Origin: Halanaerobium hydrogeniformans
Lineage (GTDB): Bacteria; Bacillota; Halanaerobiia; Halanaerobiales; Halanaerobiaceae
Direction: 5' to 3'
Assembly (NCBI RefSeq): GCF_000166415.1
Contig: NC_014654.1
Coordinates: 496,001 to 560,000 of the forward strand
DNA length: 64,000 nucleotides
Shown one piece after another: positions 17,210 to 25,916 of the stretch (the stretch's first letter is position 1; each line of letters starts with the position of its first letter). The notes under the pieces were generated by a model that saw nothing but the letters and a program-made list of their open reading frames with translations, did not search any database and was not told the origin of the DNA. A program made the translations under genes and the position numbers.

Positions 17210-17410
17210 TTAGATAAAAATAACTGTAAAGCCAGCTATAAAGCTGATAGCTCTGATTGCTGCAGAAAAATTATTTTCTTTTTCTTTAGCTTTAGCATAA
17301 TCTCCCAGCATATATGAGAGATAACTGGGGATCAGAGGTAAGATACATGGTGAAAAAAAAGAAAGCAACCCTGCAGTCAGTGCTGCAATAAAACTAATAT
17401 CTGCTGTCAT
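17210..17410 (-). pseudogene. ccdA: ccdA, 5' fragment
   Basis: The ATG at 17410 is preceded by GGAGAGGTG and opens a 66-codon frame with AALTAGLLSFFSPCILPLIPSYLSYM, containing the first catalytic cysteine motif of CcdA (FSPCxLPLIP), then a second hydrophobic segment ending FIAGFTVIFI. The frame then enters the mobile element and stops. Together with 15213-15570 it is one interrupted gene. Loss of CcdA would impair thiol delivery to extracytoplasmic proteins unless another copy exists. Confidence 0.85.
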
Positions 17411-17466
17411 TGCTTCACCTCTCCATATTTATTTGCTAATTCCCTTAAATTATATCATTTATGCTC

Positions 17467-17495
17467 TAGATAATTCAAGCTTTTTCTGTTATAAT
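17467..17495 (+). promoter_or_regulatory. Candidate promoter for the barrel gene at 17537
   Basis: TAGATA (17467-17472, four of six consensus bases), a 17-base spacer and TATAAT (17490-17495), about 42 bases before the start codon. Confidence 0.5.
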
Positions 17496-17536
17496 GATAT
17501 TGTGTAACTAAATTAAAGCAAAGGGGGCAGGCAAAG

Positions 17537-18493
17537 ATGAAAAAAACATTAATATTGGCTTTGGTTTTTCTTCTGGTCTTTACATTTAACGTGGCAGCAG
17601 AAGATGCTGTACAGTTAGATCAAAGCATGGAAGAAAATATAGAAGATCTTGACCTGTCTCAAGAAAGAGGCTTTTCTGAAGAAGCTCGAGAAGAATTGAT
17701 GGGTATAGCCTCCCAGTTCGATAGTCAGACTGGAATAGATAATATAGAAATAGATAGTGCAGTTTTCAATTTAACAGGTAATGGAGTAGATGAAGTCCCT
17801 GGAATGAGGCTTTTATCTGATCTCTTTTTAAATGCAGATTATTCTCAAAAGATGGTTGATGACAAACTGCAGACAGAAACAGACTTACAGCTTGAATATT
17901 TTTTAAATTCTCGTTCCTTGATTAGAGCAGGTTACAGTCTTGCCAATCGTGAATGGTGGGAAAGACAGCACAATCCAAATCTGGAAACCATGGACTTTAG
18001 CGAAAACTCAACCGGTGCCAGGGGTACAGATACAGTTTTTAGAGAAGAAAGTGAAGTTAGTCGTAATATCGGTCTTGCCTACAGAACCAGTGATCATTTG
18101 ACAGTTTCGGCTGACTATATAGAAAATACTGATTTTAGAGATTATACAGGCAATCTAGACTATTATGGAGATTCTACGGTTTTTGGGATGCAGTATGATA
18201 ACCCAATGGGTACGATCAGGGCCAGTTATCAGATGAACCTCAATGATCAGATAACCCAGAGGATTACCGGGGTAGAATTAGAATTTAACAATCTGGCTAC
18301 TTTCAGTGCTTCCTATAAACTGCTTGATCCAGAAGAACTAGAGTCAGCTTTTAATTCGCAGACAGCCTGGGATCTTGGACTTGGCTTTAACATTAATGAT
18401 ACTTATGGTTTATCACTTGGTTATGAGATTATAGAAAGTGATGATGAAGAAGATGAAAGAAACATTAGTGCATCTTTTGAATTTAAATTTTAA
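17537..18493 (+). CDS. Predicted outer-membrane beta-barrel protein of unknown function
   Basis: 318 residues. A signal peptide (about 1-21, ending VAA) leads to an acidic, probably helical segment (about 22-75) and then repeated amphipathic strands (LFLNADYSQKM, LIRAGYSLANREWW, IGLAYRTSDHLTVSADYIE, LGLGFNINDTYGLSLGYEI) ending in FEFKF. That C-terminal Phe pattern fits insertion into the outer membrane by the BAM machinery. No named family was recognised. A run of G (AAGGGGGCAGG) precedes the ATG. It has its own candidate promoter and terminator. Confidence 0.72.
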   Translation: MKKTLILALVFLLVFTFNVAAEDAVQLDQSMEENIEDLDLSQERGFSEEAREELMGIASQFDSQTGIDNIEIDSAVFNLTGNGVDEVPGMRLLSDLFLNADYSQKMVDDKLQTETDLQLEYFLNSRSLIRAGYSLANREWWERQHNPNLETMDFSENSTGARGTDTVFREESEVSRNIGLAYRTSDHLTVSADYIENTDFRDYTGNLDYYGDSTVFGMQYDNPMGTIRASYQMNLNDQITQRITGVELEFNNLATFSASYKLLDPEELESAFNSQTAWDLGLGFNINDTYGLSLGYEIIESDDEEDERNISASFEFKF

Positions 18494-18522
18494 TAAAGCT
18501 AAAAAAATATTATATTAATCTA

Positions 18523-18552
18523 AAAAACCTGCCTTGAAGGGCGGGTTTTTTA
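18523..18552 (+). terminator. Intrinsic terminator
   Basis: AAAACCTGCC pairs with GGGCGGGTTTT (G-T pairs allowed) around a short loop, followed by a T run that continues to 18552. Confidence 0.82.
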
Positions 18553-18571
18553 ATAGCTAGGAGTTATAATT

Positions 18572-20236
18572 GTGTTGAAAATCAATAATTTAAATTGGCA
18601 AAAATTAAAATACATTGTTCTGACCTGCTGTTTTCTTTTGCTTTTCAGTGGAGCTGTTTCTGCCCGATATACTCTGGAGGCAGATGAAATAATATTTAGG
18701 GAAGCTGATTCGCTGATCCTTTTTGAGGGTAATGCTTCTTTTAGAGCTGAAGAATATACCATTCAGGCTGATAAGCTGCTTTTAGATACAGAGGCAAGGC
18801 TGCTTAAAGGTGAGTCGAATATCATAATCTCCTCTGATAAAGAAGAACTTTATGGGGAAAGTTTAGAGTATAATTATGAAGAACAGAGCGGAAGTCTTTA
18901 CAGGGCAGAAGGAAGTTTAGAAGAAATCTATTTTTCCGGGGCCAGACTTGAGATAATAGCAGCCTCTCCCTTTGAAGGTAAGCTGACAGAAGCAGAGTTT
19001 ACCCCCTGTAAACGTGAAGATCCCCATTATCATTTTAAGGCCAGGGAGATCAGGATCAATCCCGATAATACCCTTTCAATTTATCATATAGTACCTCATG
19101 TGGCTGGAATACCGGTCTTTTATCTCCCTTACTATTCAGTTACCTATGATCCTGAGGGAGAAGCAGGAGAAACTTTAAGTGATACCATTCCCTTTCCTCA
19201 ATTTGGTTATGAACAGGGAACAGGAATAACTGTAGAGATGTCTTATCCCTATCAGATAAGTGACAGCAACAGTGGTAAGATCTATTATTACCGGGCTGGA
19301 GATGAAGAAGAAAGAAGGGAATTCAGCAATGTGCACCGCTTAACAGATAATTTAAATTTGATCAACCGTTATAACTATCTTTATGAATATGATAGTGATG
19401 CAGATGTGATCGATGAAGAGGAAGAAGAATATACTTTATCACTTGAGTACAGCATTCCGGGTTTTTCTGTAGAAGGTGGTTATTTAAGAAATCTACTGGT
19501 TGAAGATAACCGGGACCGTTACTATATTACTTCAAGTTATTTACATAAAAGTGGGGTCAATACATATTTTCGTCAGGAATATGACAGTGAAGAATTGATC
19601 AAAGAAAACTATCGTTTAAGCTATAATCGGGGACCGGTTCCCTGGAATCTGCGTTATGTAGATGGAGAAAGCTATAATTATTATCCCTACCTTCATCTCA
19701 ATTTACCGCGAGTTTTAAATTTCAATCCCTATCTGGCCTTTGGTCGGGTGGAAAATGCCGGAATTGAATTAAATAAATATAGAGCCGGCTTAAACTTCAG
19801 CTATAACTTTGATCTGACAGATAGTGTGCGCTATCACTTCCGTCACAATTACCGCCTTGATCACTATAAGAGTGGTTTTGATCAAAATTATCATTACTTT
19901 AACCTGAGAACCGGTTTGAGCTATCGCGGTAATCCAGCTGAGCGTTTGAGTGTGAACAGCTCATTGTTTTATGAAGAAAAACTAAGTTCAGGCAGTTCAC
20001 CTTTGCCTGATGATCGGGAAGATGATGAAAGGCTGCTTAAACCTGCTTTGAGTTTCGAACTAGCCGGAGAGCTGCCGGAATCAGCCTGGGCCATCGATGC
20101 TGACGGAAGCTATAATCTGGATACTGAAGAGTGGGATGAGATAAACTTAAGGATCCGTAAAAAAGAGGATTGTTTTGACTTTTTCATCGGATATGAATTT
20201 ATCGATGAAGCCCTGATCTTTGGTTTAGAACTTTAA
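18572..20236 (+). CDS. LptD/OstA-like outer-membrane LPS assembly protein
   Basis: 554 residues. A signal peptide (about 1-32, ending VSA) precedes an OstA/LptA-type beta-jellyroll (about 33-150: TLEADEIIF, GNASFRAEEYTIQADKLLL, GESLEYNYEEQSGSL). The LptD junction motif follows (CKREDPHYHFKAREIRI, then AGIPVFYLPYYSV), then strands rich in Tyr typical of the C-terminal barrel. E. coli LptD is near 780 residues, so this is a short form, and only one Cys of the usual disulphide pairs is obvious. It would insert LPS into the outer leaflet. GTG at 18572 is used (GGAG eight bases upstream). A second LptD-like domain occurs in the fusion at 39256; which one is the main LPS exporter is unclear. Confidence 0.78.
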   Translation: MLKINNLNWQKLKYIVLTCCFLLLFSGAVSARYTLEADEIIFREADSLILFEGNASFRAEEYTIQADKLLLDTEARLLKGESNIIISSDKEELYGESLEYNYEEQSGSLYRAEGSLEEIYFSGARLEIIAASPFEGKLTEAEFTPCKREDPHYHFKAREIRINPDNTLSIYHIVPHVAGIPVFYLPYYSVTYDPEGEAGETLSDTIPFPQFGYEQGTGITVEMSYPYQISDSNSGKIYYYRAGDEEERREFSNVHRLTDNLNLINRYNYLYEYDSDADVIDEEEEEYTLSLEYSIPGFSVEGGYLRNLLVEDNRDRYYITSSYLHKSGVNTYFRQEYDSEELIKENYRLSYNRGPVPWNLRYVDGESYNYYPYLHLNLPRVLNFNPYLAFGRVENAGIELNKYRAGLNFSYNFDLTDSVRYHFRHNYRLDHYKSGFDQNYHYFNLRTGLSYRGNPAERLSVNSSLFYEEKLSSGSSPLPDDREDDERLLKPALSFELAGELPESAWAIDADGSYNLDTEEWDEINLRIRKKEDCFDFFIGYEFIDEALIFGLEL

Positions 20237-20351
20237 TCAGCAGGCTTAAGTTTAAAATAGCTTAAAATACAATAATTAATTGTAAATAATTTCTAAAATT
20301 TGCAGGAATTATCCAACCTGTCGTGAATTATAAAATAAAAGGGTGATTTCT

Positions 20352-21047
20352 GTGAAAAAATCTGTTAATCTTTGGCTGAGATTATTAGTCTGCTGTATTT
20401 TTTTCCTTTTTTTGAGTTGCTTTTCAAGTCAACGAGTTCTGGCCAGAAGTTATCAACCTGTAATATCCGGGAGTATAGAAAGTGGAGATAGGCTTTATAC
20501 TGATCCCGGTGATGATGGAGAAGAACCGGTAGATTACTATAGTTATGACAGGATGTGGCTTCGTTACCGCCAGCAGCTGGCAGTAGGAGAATATTATTAC
20601 CTTAAGTTTCAGCATCAGCAGAGGATCTATGAGCACAGTGATAGTTACGATAATTTGACCAGAGAACTTGAGGGTAATTATACCTTTTATTTGAGCGAAA
20701 AGCTCCGCAATAGAATAGTACTGCTGCTCAGGGATAAAGATTATCTGCAAGCTGACTATGATTATAAGTCATATCAGACCTATAGAATCCAGTATACCCT
20801 GCAGTACGATTTAAGTGATCAACATGACTGGGAAGTGGTTATGCAGAGACAGCAGAACAAATATGATCCCATATTAAATAGAGATTATTTTTTAGATAGG
20901 CTGGGCCTTAACTGGACCTGGGATATCAGTGATAATCTGCGAATTCAGAGCAGATTTCAGGTTGACCGTCAGTTGAATGAGAAGGGCTCAGACAGCACTG
21001 ATAAATATGGACGCAGGCTAACTTTTAATTTTAGATATAGAATCTAA
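20352..21047 (+). CDS. Predicted outer-membrane/periplasmic beta-strand protein, unknown
   Basis: 231 residues. A long hydrophobic signal sequence (about 1-31, ending VLA) is followed by strongly alternating Tyr- and Arg-rich strands (YSYDRMWLRYRQQLAVGEYYYLKFQHQQRI-type pattern, split here only by turns) ending FNFRYRI. This fits a ten- to twelve-stranded barrel. GTG at 20352 is preferred because AAAGGG lies eight bases upstream; the GTG at 20343 overlaps that site. It follows the LptD-like gene after 115 bases and resembles it in strand style, so an LPS- or lipid-related partner role is possible but unproven. Confidence 0.65.
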   Translation: MKKSVNLWLRLLVCCIFFLFLSCFSSQRVLARSYQPVISGSIESGDRLYTDPGDDGEEPVDYYSYDRMWLRYRQQLAVGEYYYLKFQHQQRIYEHSDSYDNLTRELEGNYTFYLSEKLRNRIVLLLRDKDYLQADYDYKSYQTYRIQYTLQYDLSDQHDWEVVMQRQQNKYDPILNRDYFLDRLGLNWTWDISDNLRIQSRFQVDRQLNEKGSDSTDKYGRRLTFNFRYRI

Positions 21048-21192
21048 ATATAGTTTAAAATATTAAAATGGAATAATTTTGCTCACGCTTTATTATAAAA
21101 ATTATTTGTGATATAATACTTTTTATAAGAATGATAAAAATCAAGGATGATAAAAATTATTGAGAGTTTATCAACAAAGGAGTTGATCAATT

Positions 21193-22938
21193 TTGAATTA
21201 TATGTCCAGATATCGAGATTGGCTTATGAGTGATTATTTTGATGAAGAAACAAAAGAAGAACTTGAAGCCATCAAAGAGGATGAAGCAGAGATTGAGGAT
21301 CGATTTTATAAAAATCTTGAATTTGGAACCGGTGGAATGAGAGGGATAATGGGTGCAGGCACAAATAGGATTAACAAATATATCGTTAGAAAAGCTACTC
21401 AGGGTTTAGCTAATTATATAATTAATTACAGTGAAGATGGTCAGGACAAAGGGATAGTAATCGCCTATGATTCCAGACATAATTCACCAGAATTTTCACT
21501 TGAGGCAGCACTTGTACTTGCTGCTAATGGGATAAAAACATATTTGTTTGATGGGATGAGAACAACACCTGAACTTTCTTTTGCGGTTAGAGAACTTGAT
21601 GCTATCGGAGGAATAGTTATAACAGCAAGCCATAATCCTCCAGAATACAATGGTTACAAGCTTTACTGGGAAGATGGTGGTCAGGTTGTACCAGCTCAGG
21701 CAAGGGATATAATTGCCGAAATAGAAGAGATCGACGATTTTTCTATTGTTAACATAATTGATGAAGATGAAGCTCTTGATCAGGATTTATTGGAATACAT
21801 CGGTAGTGAAATAGATGAAAAATATCAGGATACTGTGGTTGATCTTTTAATCGATACAGATCTAGCTGAGGAAAAAGGCAAAGATTTATCAATAGTCTAT
21901 ACTCCACTCCATGGAACAGGCAGCACAGCAGTTCCTCAGGTTTTAGAAAAGCTAGGTTTTACTAATCTGGCTGTGGTAGAAGAACAGGCAGATGGAGATT
22001 CAGACTTTTCAACAGTGAAAAGTCCAAATCCGGAAGAAAGAACAGCCTTTGAACTGGCTTTTGAGCTGGGCAAAGAAAAAAATGCCGATTTAGTTTTAGC
22101 AACTGATCCTGATTGTGACCGTCTGGCACCTGCTGTTAAAGACGGTGATGGTAACTACCAGACTTTAAATGGAAATGAACTCGGGGTATTATTTGCCGAC
22201 TATTTACTTAAAAGTATTAGTGAAAGTGGAGAACTGCCAGATAATGGAGTTATTATCAAATCGATTGTTTCCACAGATATGGTAAGAGAAATCGCTGCAG
22301 ATTATGATATAGAAGTACTAGATGTTTTAACAGGCTTTAAATTTATCGGGGAAAAGATCACAGAATTTGAAGAAACAGGAGATAAAGACTTTATTCTCGG
22401 CTTTGAAGAAAGTCTCGGCTATTTAGTTGGTAAACATGCTAGAGATAAGGATGCTGTTGTCGCAGCCGCTCTGGCAGCCATAATGACCTTAAAGTACAAA
22501 GAAGAAGATAAAACATTACTACAGAGACTGGCTGAACTGCGTGAACAGTATGGATATTATTTAGAAGATCTGGAATCTATCAGGTTAGAAGGTAAAGAGG
22601 GCCAGGAAGTTATAGAAAAAACGATTGCTTCTTTAAGAGAAAAGAGTCCGGAAAAAATTGCCGGTCGCAAAGTGCTGCTTGCTAAAGATTATAAGGAGTC
22701 TAAGGTAGTCTATATAGAAGAAGAGCGGGAAGAAGAATTAAAGCTTCCTCAATCTAATGTACTGCAGTATCTATTAGAAGGTGATGCTAAATTAACGATC
22801 AGACCTTCAGGTACAGAACCGAAACTTAAGTTCTACTTTGCAATTAAAGCAGCAGATAAAGAGGCTGCTGAGGCAGGCATAGCAGAGTTTAAAGAAAAAG
22901 TTATGTCAGAAATGGATACGGTTATGAAAAGTGTTTAA
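21193..22938 (+). CDS. Phosphoglucomutase/phosphomannomutase (PgcA-type)
   Basis: 581 residues, matching the long alpha-phosphohexomutases of Firmicutes (PgcA). The four domains are visible by their signatures: the phosphoserine loop TASHNPPEYNGYKLYW, the Mg2+ loop DPDCDRLA, the sugar-binding loop GFEESLGYL and the phosphate-binding loop RPSGTEPKLKFY. It converts glucose 6-phosphate and glucose 1-phosphate, feeding GalU (at 24964) and so UDP-glucose for glycans and LPS. The start is TTG at 21193, with AAAGGAG ten bases upstream; an ATG nine bases later would be too far from the site. A terminator follows. Preference for glucose over mannose or glucosamine is inferred from length and motif type. 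Confidence 0.92.
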   Translation: MNYMSRYRDWLMSDYFDEETKEELEAIKEDEAEIEDRFYKNLEFGTGGMRGIMGAGTNRINKYIVRKATQGLANYIINYSEDGQDKGIVIAYDSRHNSPEFSLEAALVLAANGIKTYLFDGMRTTPELSFAVRELDAIGGIVITASHNPPEYNGYKLYWEDGGQVVPAQARDIIAEIEEIDDFSIVNIIDEDEALDQDLLEYIGSEIDEKYQDTVVDLLIDTDLAEEKGKDLSIVYTPLHGTGSTAVPQVLEKLGFTNLAVVEEQADGDSDFSTVKSPNPEERTAFELAFELGKEKNADLVLATDPDCDRLAPAVKDGDGNYQTLNGNELGVLFADYLLKSISESGELPDNGVIIKSIVSTDMVREIAADYDIEVLDVLTGFKFIGEKITEFEETGDKDFILGFEESLGYLVGKHARDKDAVVAAALAAIMTLKYKEEDKTLLQRLAELREQYGYYLEDLESIRLEGKEGQEVIEKTIASLREKSPEKIAGRKVLLAKDYKESKVVYIEEEREEELKLPQSNVLQYLLEGDAKLTIRPSGTEPKLKFYFAIKAADKEAAEAGIAEFKEKVMSEMDTVMKSV

Positions 22939-22965
22939 AAAGCTAATAATTAAATAAAAAAAATT

Positions 22966-22998
22966 GAATAAGGGGGCTTTTGCTCCCTTATTTTGTCT
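22966..22998 (+). terminator. Intrinsic terminator after the phosphohexomutase
   Basis: AATAAGGGGGC faces TCCCTTATT around a TTTTGC-containing loop, followed by TTTTGTCTT. Confidence 0.82.
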
Positions 22999-23062
22999 TA
23001 AGTTTAAATTGGCGAATATTTAGTCAGCTTTGTTTAAAGTGATTTTAGAGGAAGTGATTTGT

Positions 23063-24937
23063 TTGAAAAAAATTCTTATGGCCTTTATGTTTGTTATAAT
23101 TTTCACTATTTCTTTTCAGGCTGCTGCAGCTGATGTTGATGAGCAGCTGCTTTTAAGTGATGATGCTCAAGAAATAGAATTTGGGGGCGAAATATATATT
23201 GTTCAGGATTTAAAGGGCTTTCAGGAGAGATTGAGAGTTGATGATAGACCTGTTGTTGGGCTGGCCCTTGCCGGGGGAGGAGCTAGAGCTATTTCCAATC
23301 TGGGAGTGATTAAAGCCCTGGTAGAACATGATATTCCCATAGATTTAATTGTAGGGACGAGTATGGGTTCTATTATCGGTAACCTCTACAGCAGTGGTCT
23401 TTCCGTAGAACAGTTAGAAGAAATTATGACAGATACACCCTTTTCTGACCTCTTTCAATTTGGTGGGGGTAGAGCTCTGCTTGAAACTAAAAAGTTAAAT
23501 CTATTTGCCGAGAGAGTGGCACCAAATAAAAGTTTAGAAGAATTTTTGATTCCAACGGCTCAGCTAAGTTTTGACCTTAAAGAAGGCAGGAAATATTTAC
23601 TGACCAGGGGAAAAATTTCTGAGGTGCTTCAGGCTGCTTATTCTATTCCCGGTTATTTTCCCATTCATGAATTTAATGACCGCTATTTTATGGATGCCGG
23701 GGTTGTTGAATCATCACCTGCCAAGTCGGCTGCTCTATTGGGAGCAGATTATGTGATCGCTACTCATATGCCAACAGATGAAGAGGATGAAGATTATGGT
23801 GGTATATTAGCCTCTAGTGGTCGCTTCATTCAGATTCTCCAGGATAAATATACAAGTGAAATCTTATCTGAATATGCAGATTTTGAGATTTCAATCGATG
23901 TTGGTAATTATACCTTTATGGATTTTAATTATGCGGCTCGGCTGGTTGAGCTTGGTTATCAACAGACCTTAGAAAATATAGATGAAATCAAATCTGAGCT
24001 TGCTGTAAGGAATATTCCTCTCCAAAAAACAGAAGCAAGAGAATACTATGATGTGGATCAGACCTTAAGGGATTTAGAATTTGACAGGCTGGTTACAGAA
24101 GCACGTGGTATTAGTCCTTTAATTCATTATGGAAGGGATTATTCATTTTTCCAACCTGAACTTTTCCGCAGTCCTTTAAATGAATTTCAGCTGGGGCTGG
24201 AAGCCTATCACAATAGATTGAATTTCTCTCTTTTAGGGCCTGGTTCATCCAGCTGGACCGAAAATTATGAGGCCTCTTTTAGGTTTAAAAAGCTAACAGA
24301 TAGCCTCGATTATAATCTTCTCTATGGTAGAAATGAGGAGCAAGCTGATGATTATGAGAGTAGACTGAAATTTTTTGGTCAGCGCTTTAATCTTTCAGCC
24401 GGTTTTGGCCGTAGAAAAGAAGAAGAATATTATCTACTGGGGAGTAATTTCCGCTATATGGGAGATGATCTACAGTGGAGATCAGAAAACAGTCTTTTTT
24501 ATCGTAAAGAAGCAAGTGGGTTTGGGGTTTTGAGTTCCCATCTGATTAATTATGATTTAAGTCCTGCCTGGGGAATTGGTTTAAAATCTGTTTACAATAA
24601 TACCGAGATTGCCAGATCACCTCTGATCTATAAGGGGCAGGAATTAGATGATTATCAGCCTAAATTTCAGGCTGCTTTAAATTTAAATTATAATTATGAG
24701 CTTTTGATTCCCTATCAGATTTCTAATTTCTTTCAGATGACCGATATTGGCGGTTACTTTTTTATCGATTATTTTCACGAAGAAAGTTGGGGGGATGGCA
24801 GTTTTGCTATCGGCCCGGCCCTGAATGCAAAACTCTATTTGCTCGGTTTAAAACCACTCGAATTAGATCTTTATGCAGCTCACGATTTTGAAGAAAATGA
24901 TCAGCGTTATGGGATTCAGATAAGTTATAGTTTTTGA
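23063..24937 (+). CDS. Patatin-like phospholipase fused to an outer-membrane beta-barrel (type Vd-like)
   Basis: About 624 residues from TTG 23063. The signal peptide (MKKILMAFMFVIIF, ending AAAA) is followed by a patatin domain (about 60-310): oxyanion loop GGGARAISNLG, nucleophile GTSMGS and the DAG motif with catalytic Asp (FMDAGVVESS). The C-terminal part (about 385-624) is rich in amphipathic strands and ends ISYSF. Patatin plus barrel is the plan of PlpD/FplA (type Vd secretion), though a clear POTRA domain between them is not obvious. Lipid hydrolysis at the cell surface or periplasm is expected. TTG at 23063 is chosen because GAGG lies 11 bases upstream and the signal peptide then starts with KK. 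galU follows after 26 bases. Confidence 0.85.
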   Translation: MKKILMAFMFVIIFTISFQAAAADVDEQLLLSDDAQEIEFGGEIYIVQDLKGFQERLRVDDRPVVGLALAGGGARAISNLGVIKALVEHDIPIDLIVGTSMGSIIGNLYSSGLSVEQLEEIMTDTPFSDLFQFGGGRALLETKKLNLFAERVAPNKSLEEFLIPTAQLSFDLKEGRKYLLTRGKISEVLQAAYSIPGYFPIHEFNDRYFMDAGVVESSPAKSAALLGADYVIATHMPTDEEDEDYGGILASSGRFIQILQDKYTSEILSEYADFEISIDVGNYTFMDFNYAARLVELGYQQTLENIDEIKSELAVRNIPLQKTEAREYYDVDQTLRDLEFDRLVTEARGISPLIHYGRDYSFFQPELFRSPLNEFQLGLEAYHNRLNFSLLGPGSSSWTENYEASFRFKKLTDSLDYNLLYGRNEEQADDYESRLKFFGQRFNLSAGFGRRKEEEYYLLGSNFRYMGDDLQWRSENSLFYRKEASGFGVLSSHLINYDLSPAWGIGLKSVYNNTEIARSPLIYKGQELDDYQPKFQAALNLNYNYELLIPYQISNFFQMTDIGGYFFIDYFHEESWGDGSFAIGPALNAKLYLLGLKPLELDLYAAHDFEENDQRYGIQISYSF

Positions 24938-24963
24938 TTAAAAAATCAATAGGAGGTCAAAGG

Positions 24964-25833
24964 ATGAAGGTAAAAAAAGCAGTGATTCCGGCAGCAGGCT
25001 GGGGAACCCGTATGCTACCGGCGACAAAGGCACAGCCAAAGGAAATGATTCCTATAGTAGATAAACCTACTATTCAATATATAGTTGAAGAAGCGGTAGA
25101 GGCAGGAATCGAAGATATTTTAATCATAACCTCTAAAGACAAACAGAGTATTGAAGATCATTTTGATAAATCAACCGCTTTAGAAAAAGCCCTAAAAGAA
25201 AAGGGTAAAACAGAAATGTTAGAAACTGTCCAGAATATTTCTGATATGATCACCATCCATTCTGTAAGACAGAAAGAACAGAAGGGTTTAGGCCATGCAA
25301 TCTTATGTGCTAAGACCTTTGTTGGTGATGATCCTTTTGCGGTTCTTTTGGGGGATGATATTATCAGATCAGATAAAGCGGTTATCAAACAGATGATAGA
25401 GATCTATGAAGCCAAAGAAACAGCTGTTTTAGGCTGTCAGACAGTTGCTGAAGAAGATGTCAGCAAATATGGAATTGTTAAATACAGCAGCAGGGAAGAT
25501 GATATTTATGTGGTAGAAGATATGGTAGAAAAACCGGCTTTAGATGAAGCTCCATCAAGGCTTGGGATTCTGGGCCGCTATATTATTACACCTGATATTT
25601 TTGAGATCCTAGAAAAAACACCTCCAGGTAAGGGAGGAGAAATCCAGCTTACAGATGCTTTAAGGACTTTGTTGGAGCAAAGAACTGTTTATGCTTATGA
25701 TTTTGAGGGTAAGCGATATGATGTTGGTAATAAGTTTGGCTTTTTACAGACAACGGTAGAATTTGCTCTGGCCAGAGATGATCTTGGTGAAGATTTTAAA
25801 GAATATTTAGTAGAGTTAATGGAAGAACTTTAA
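24964..25833 (+). CDS. galU: UTP--glucose-1-phosphate uridylyltransferase
   Basis: 289 residues, normal length. The nucleotidyltransferase signature AAGWGTRMLPATKAQPKEM opens the protein, with the UTP-binding loop and LGDDII metal site near residue 125 and the C-terminal KRYDVGNKFGFLQTTVE block. It makes UDP-glucose from UTP and glucose 1-phosphate, the next step after the phosphohexomutase at 21193. The start at 24964 has AGGAGG eight to nine bases upstream and gives the standard N-terminus; an in-frame extension to 24934 overlaps the previous gene and is not needed. Probably cotranscribed with the patatin-barrel gene. Confidence 0.95.
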   Translation: MKVKKAVIPAAGWGTRMLPATKAQPKEMIPIVDKPTIQYIVEEAVEAGIEDILIITSKDKQSIEDHFDKSTALEKALKEKGKTEMLETVQNISDMITIHSVRQKEQKGLGHAILCAKTFVGDDPFAVLLGDDIIRSDKAVIKQMIEIYEAKETAVLGCQTVAEEDVSKYGIVKYSSREDDIYVVEDMVEKPALDEAPSRLGILGRYIITPDIFEILEKTPPGKGGEIQLTDALRTLLEQRTVYAYDFEGKRYDVGNKFGFLQTTVEFALARDDLGEDFKEYLVELMEEL

Positions 25834-25849
25834 ATTTAAAGAAGAAAAT

Positions 25850-25880
25850 GCTCAGCTGCTGATCTTAAAAGCGGCTGAGC
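25850..25880. terminator. Hairpin between convergent galU and radical SAM genes
   Basis: GCTCAGCTGC pairs with GCGGCTGAGC (one G-T pair). There is no good T run on the plus strand, so termination strength is uncertain. Confidence 0.45.
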
Positions 25881-25916
25881 TGCTTAATATAATCTACCTG
25901 GTGAAGAAAGTGGGTT

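Larger units (their letters stand above)
15575..17211 (-). mobile_element. IS200/IS605-type element with tnpB and a deleted tnpA
   Basis: The element lies inside ccdA. It has divergently arranged tnpB (minus) and a tnpA remnant (plus), as in IS605-type elements. Imperfect hairpins mark both ends: 15581-15614 (CTCCACCTAAATC with GATTTAGAGGGAG) beside tnpB and 17168-17195 (CTCCACC with GGATGGAG, one bulge) beyond tnpA. Such subterminal hairpins are the TnpA binding sites in this family, and no target-site duplication is expected. Exact tips are estimated to within about 15 bases from where ccdA similarity resumes. Without a whole TnpA the copy should move only if another element supplies it. 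Confidence 0.78.
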
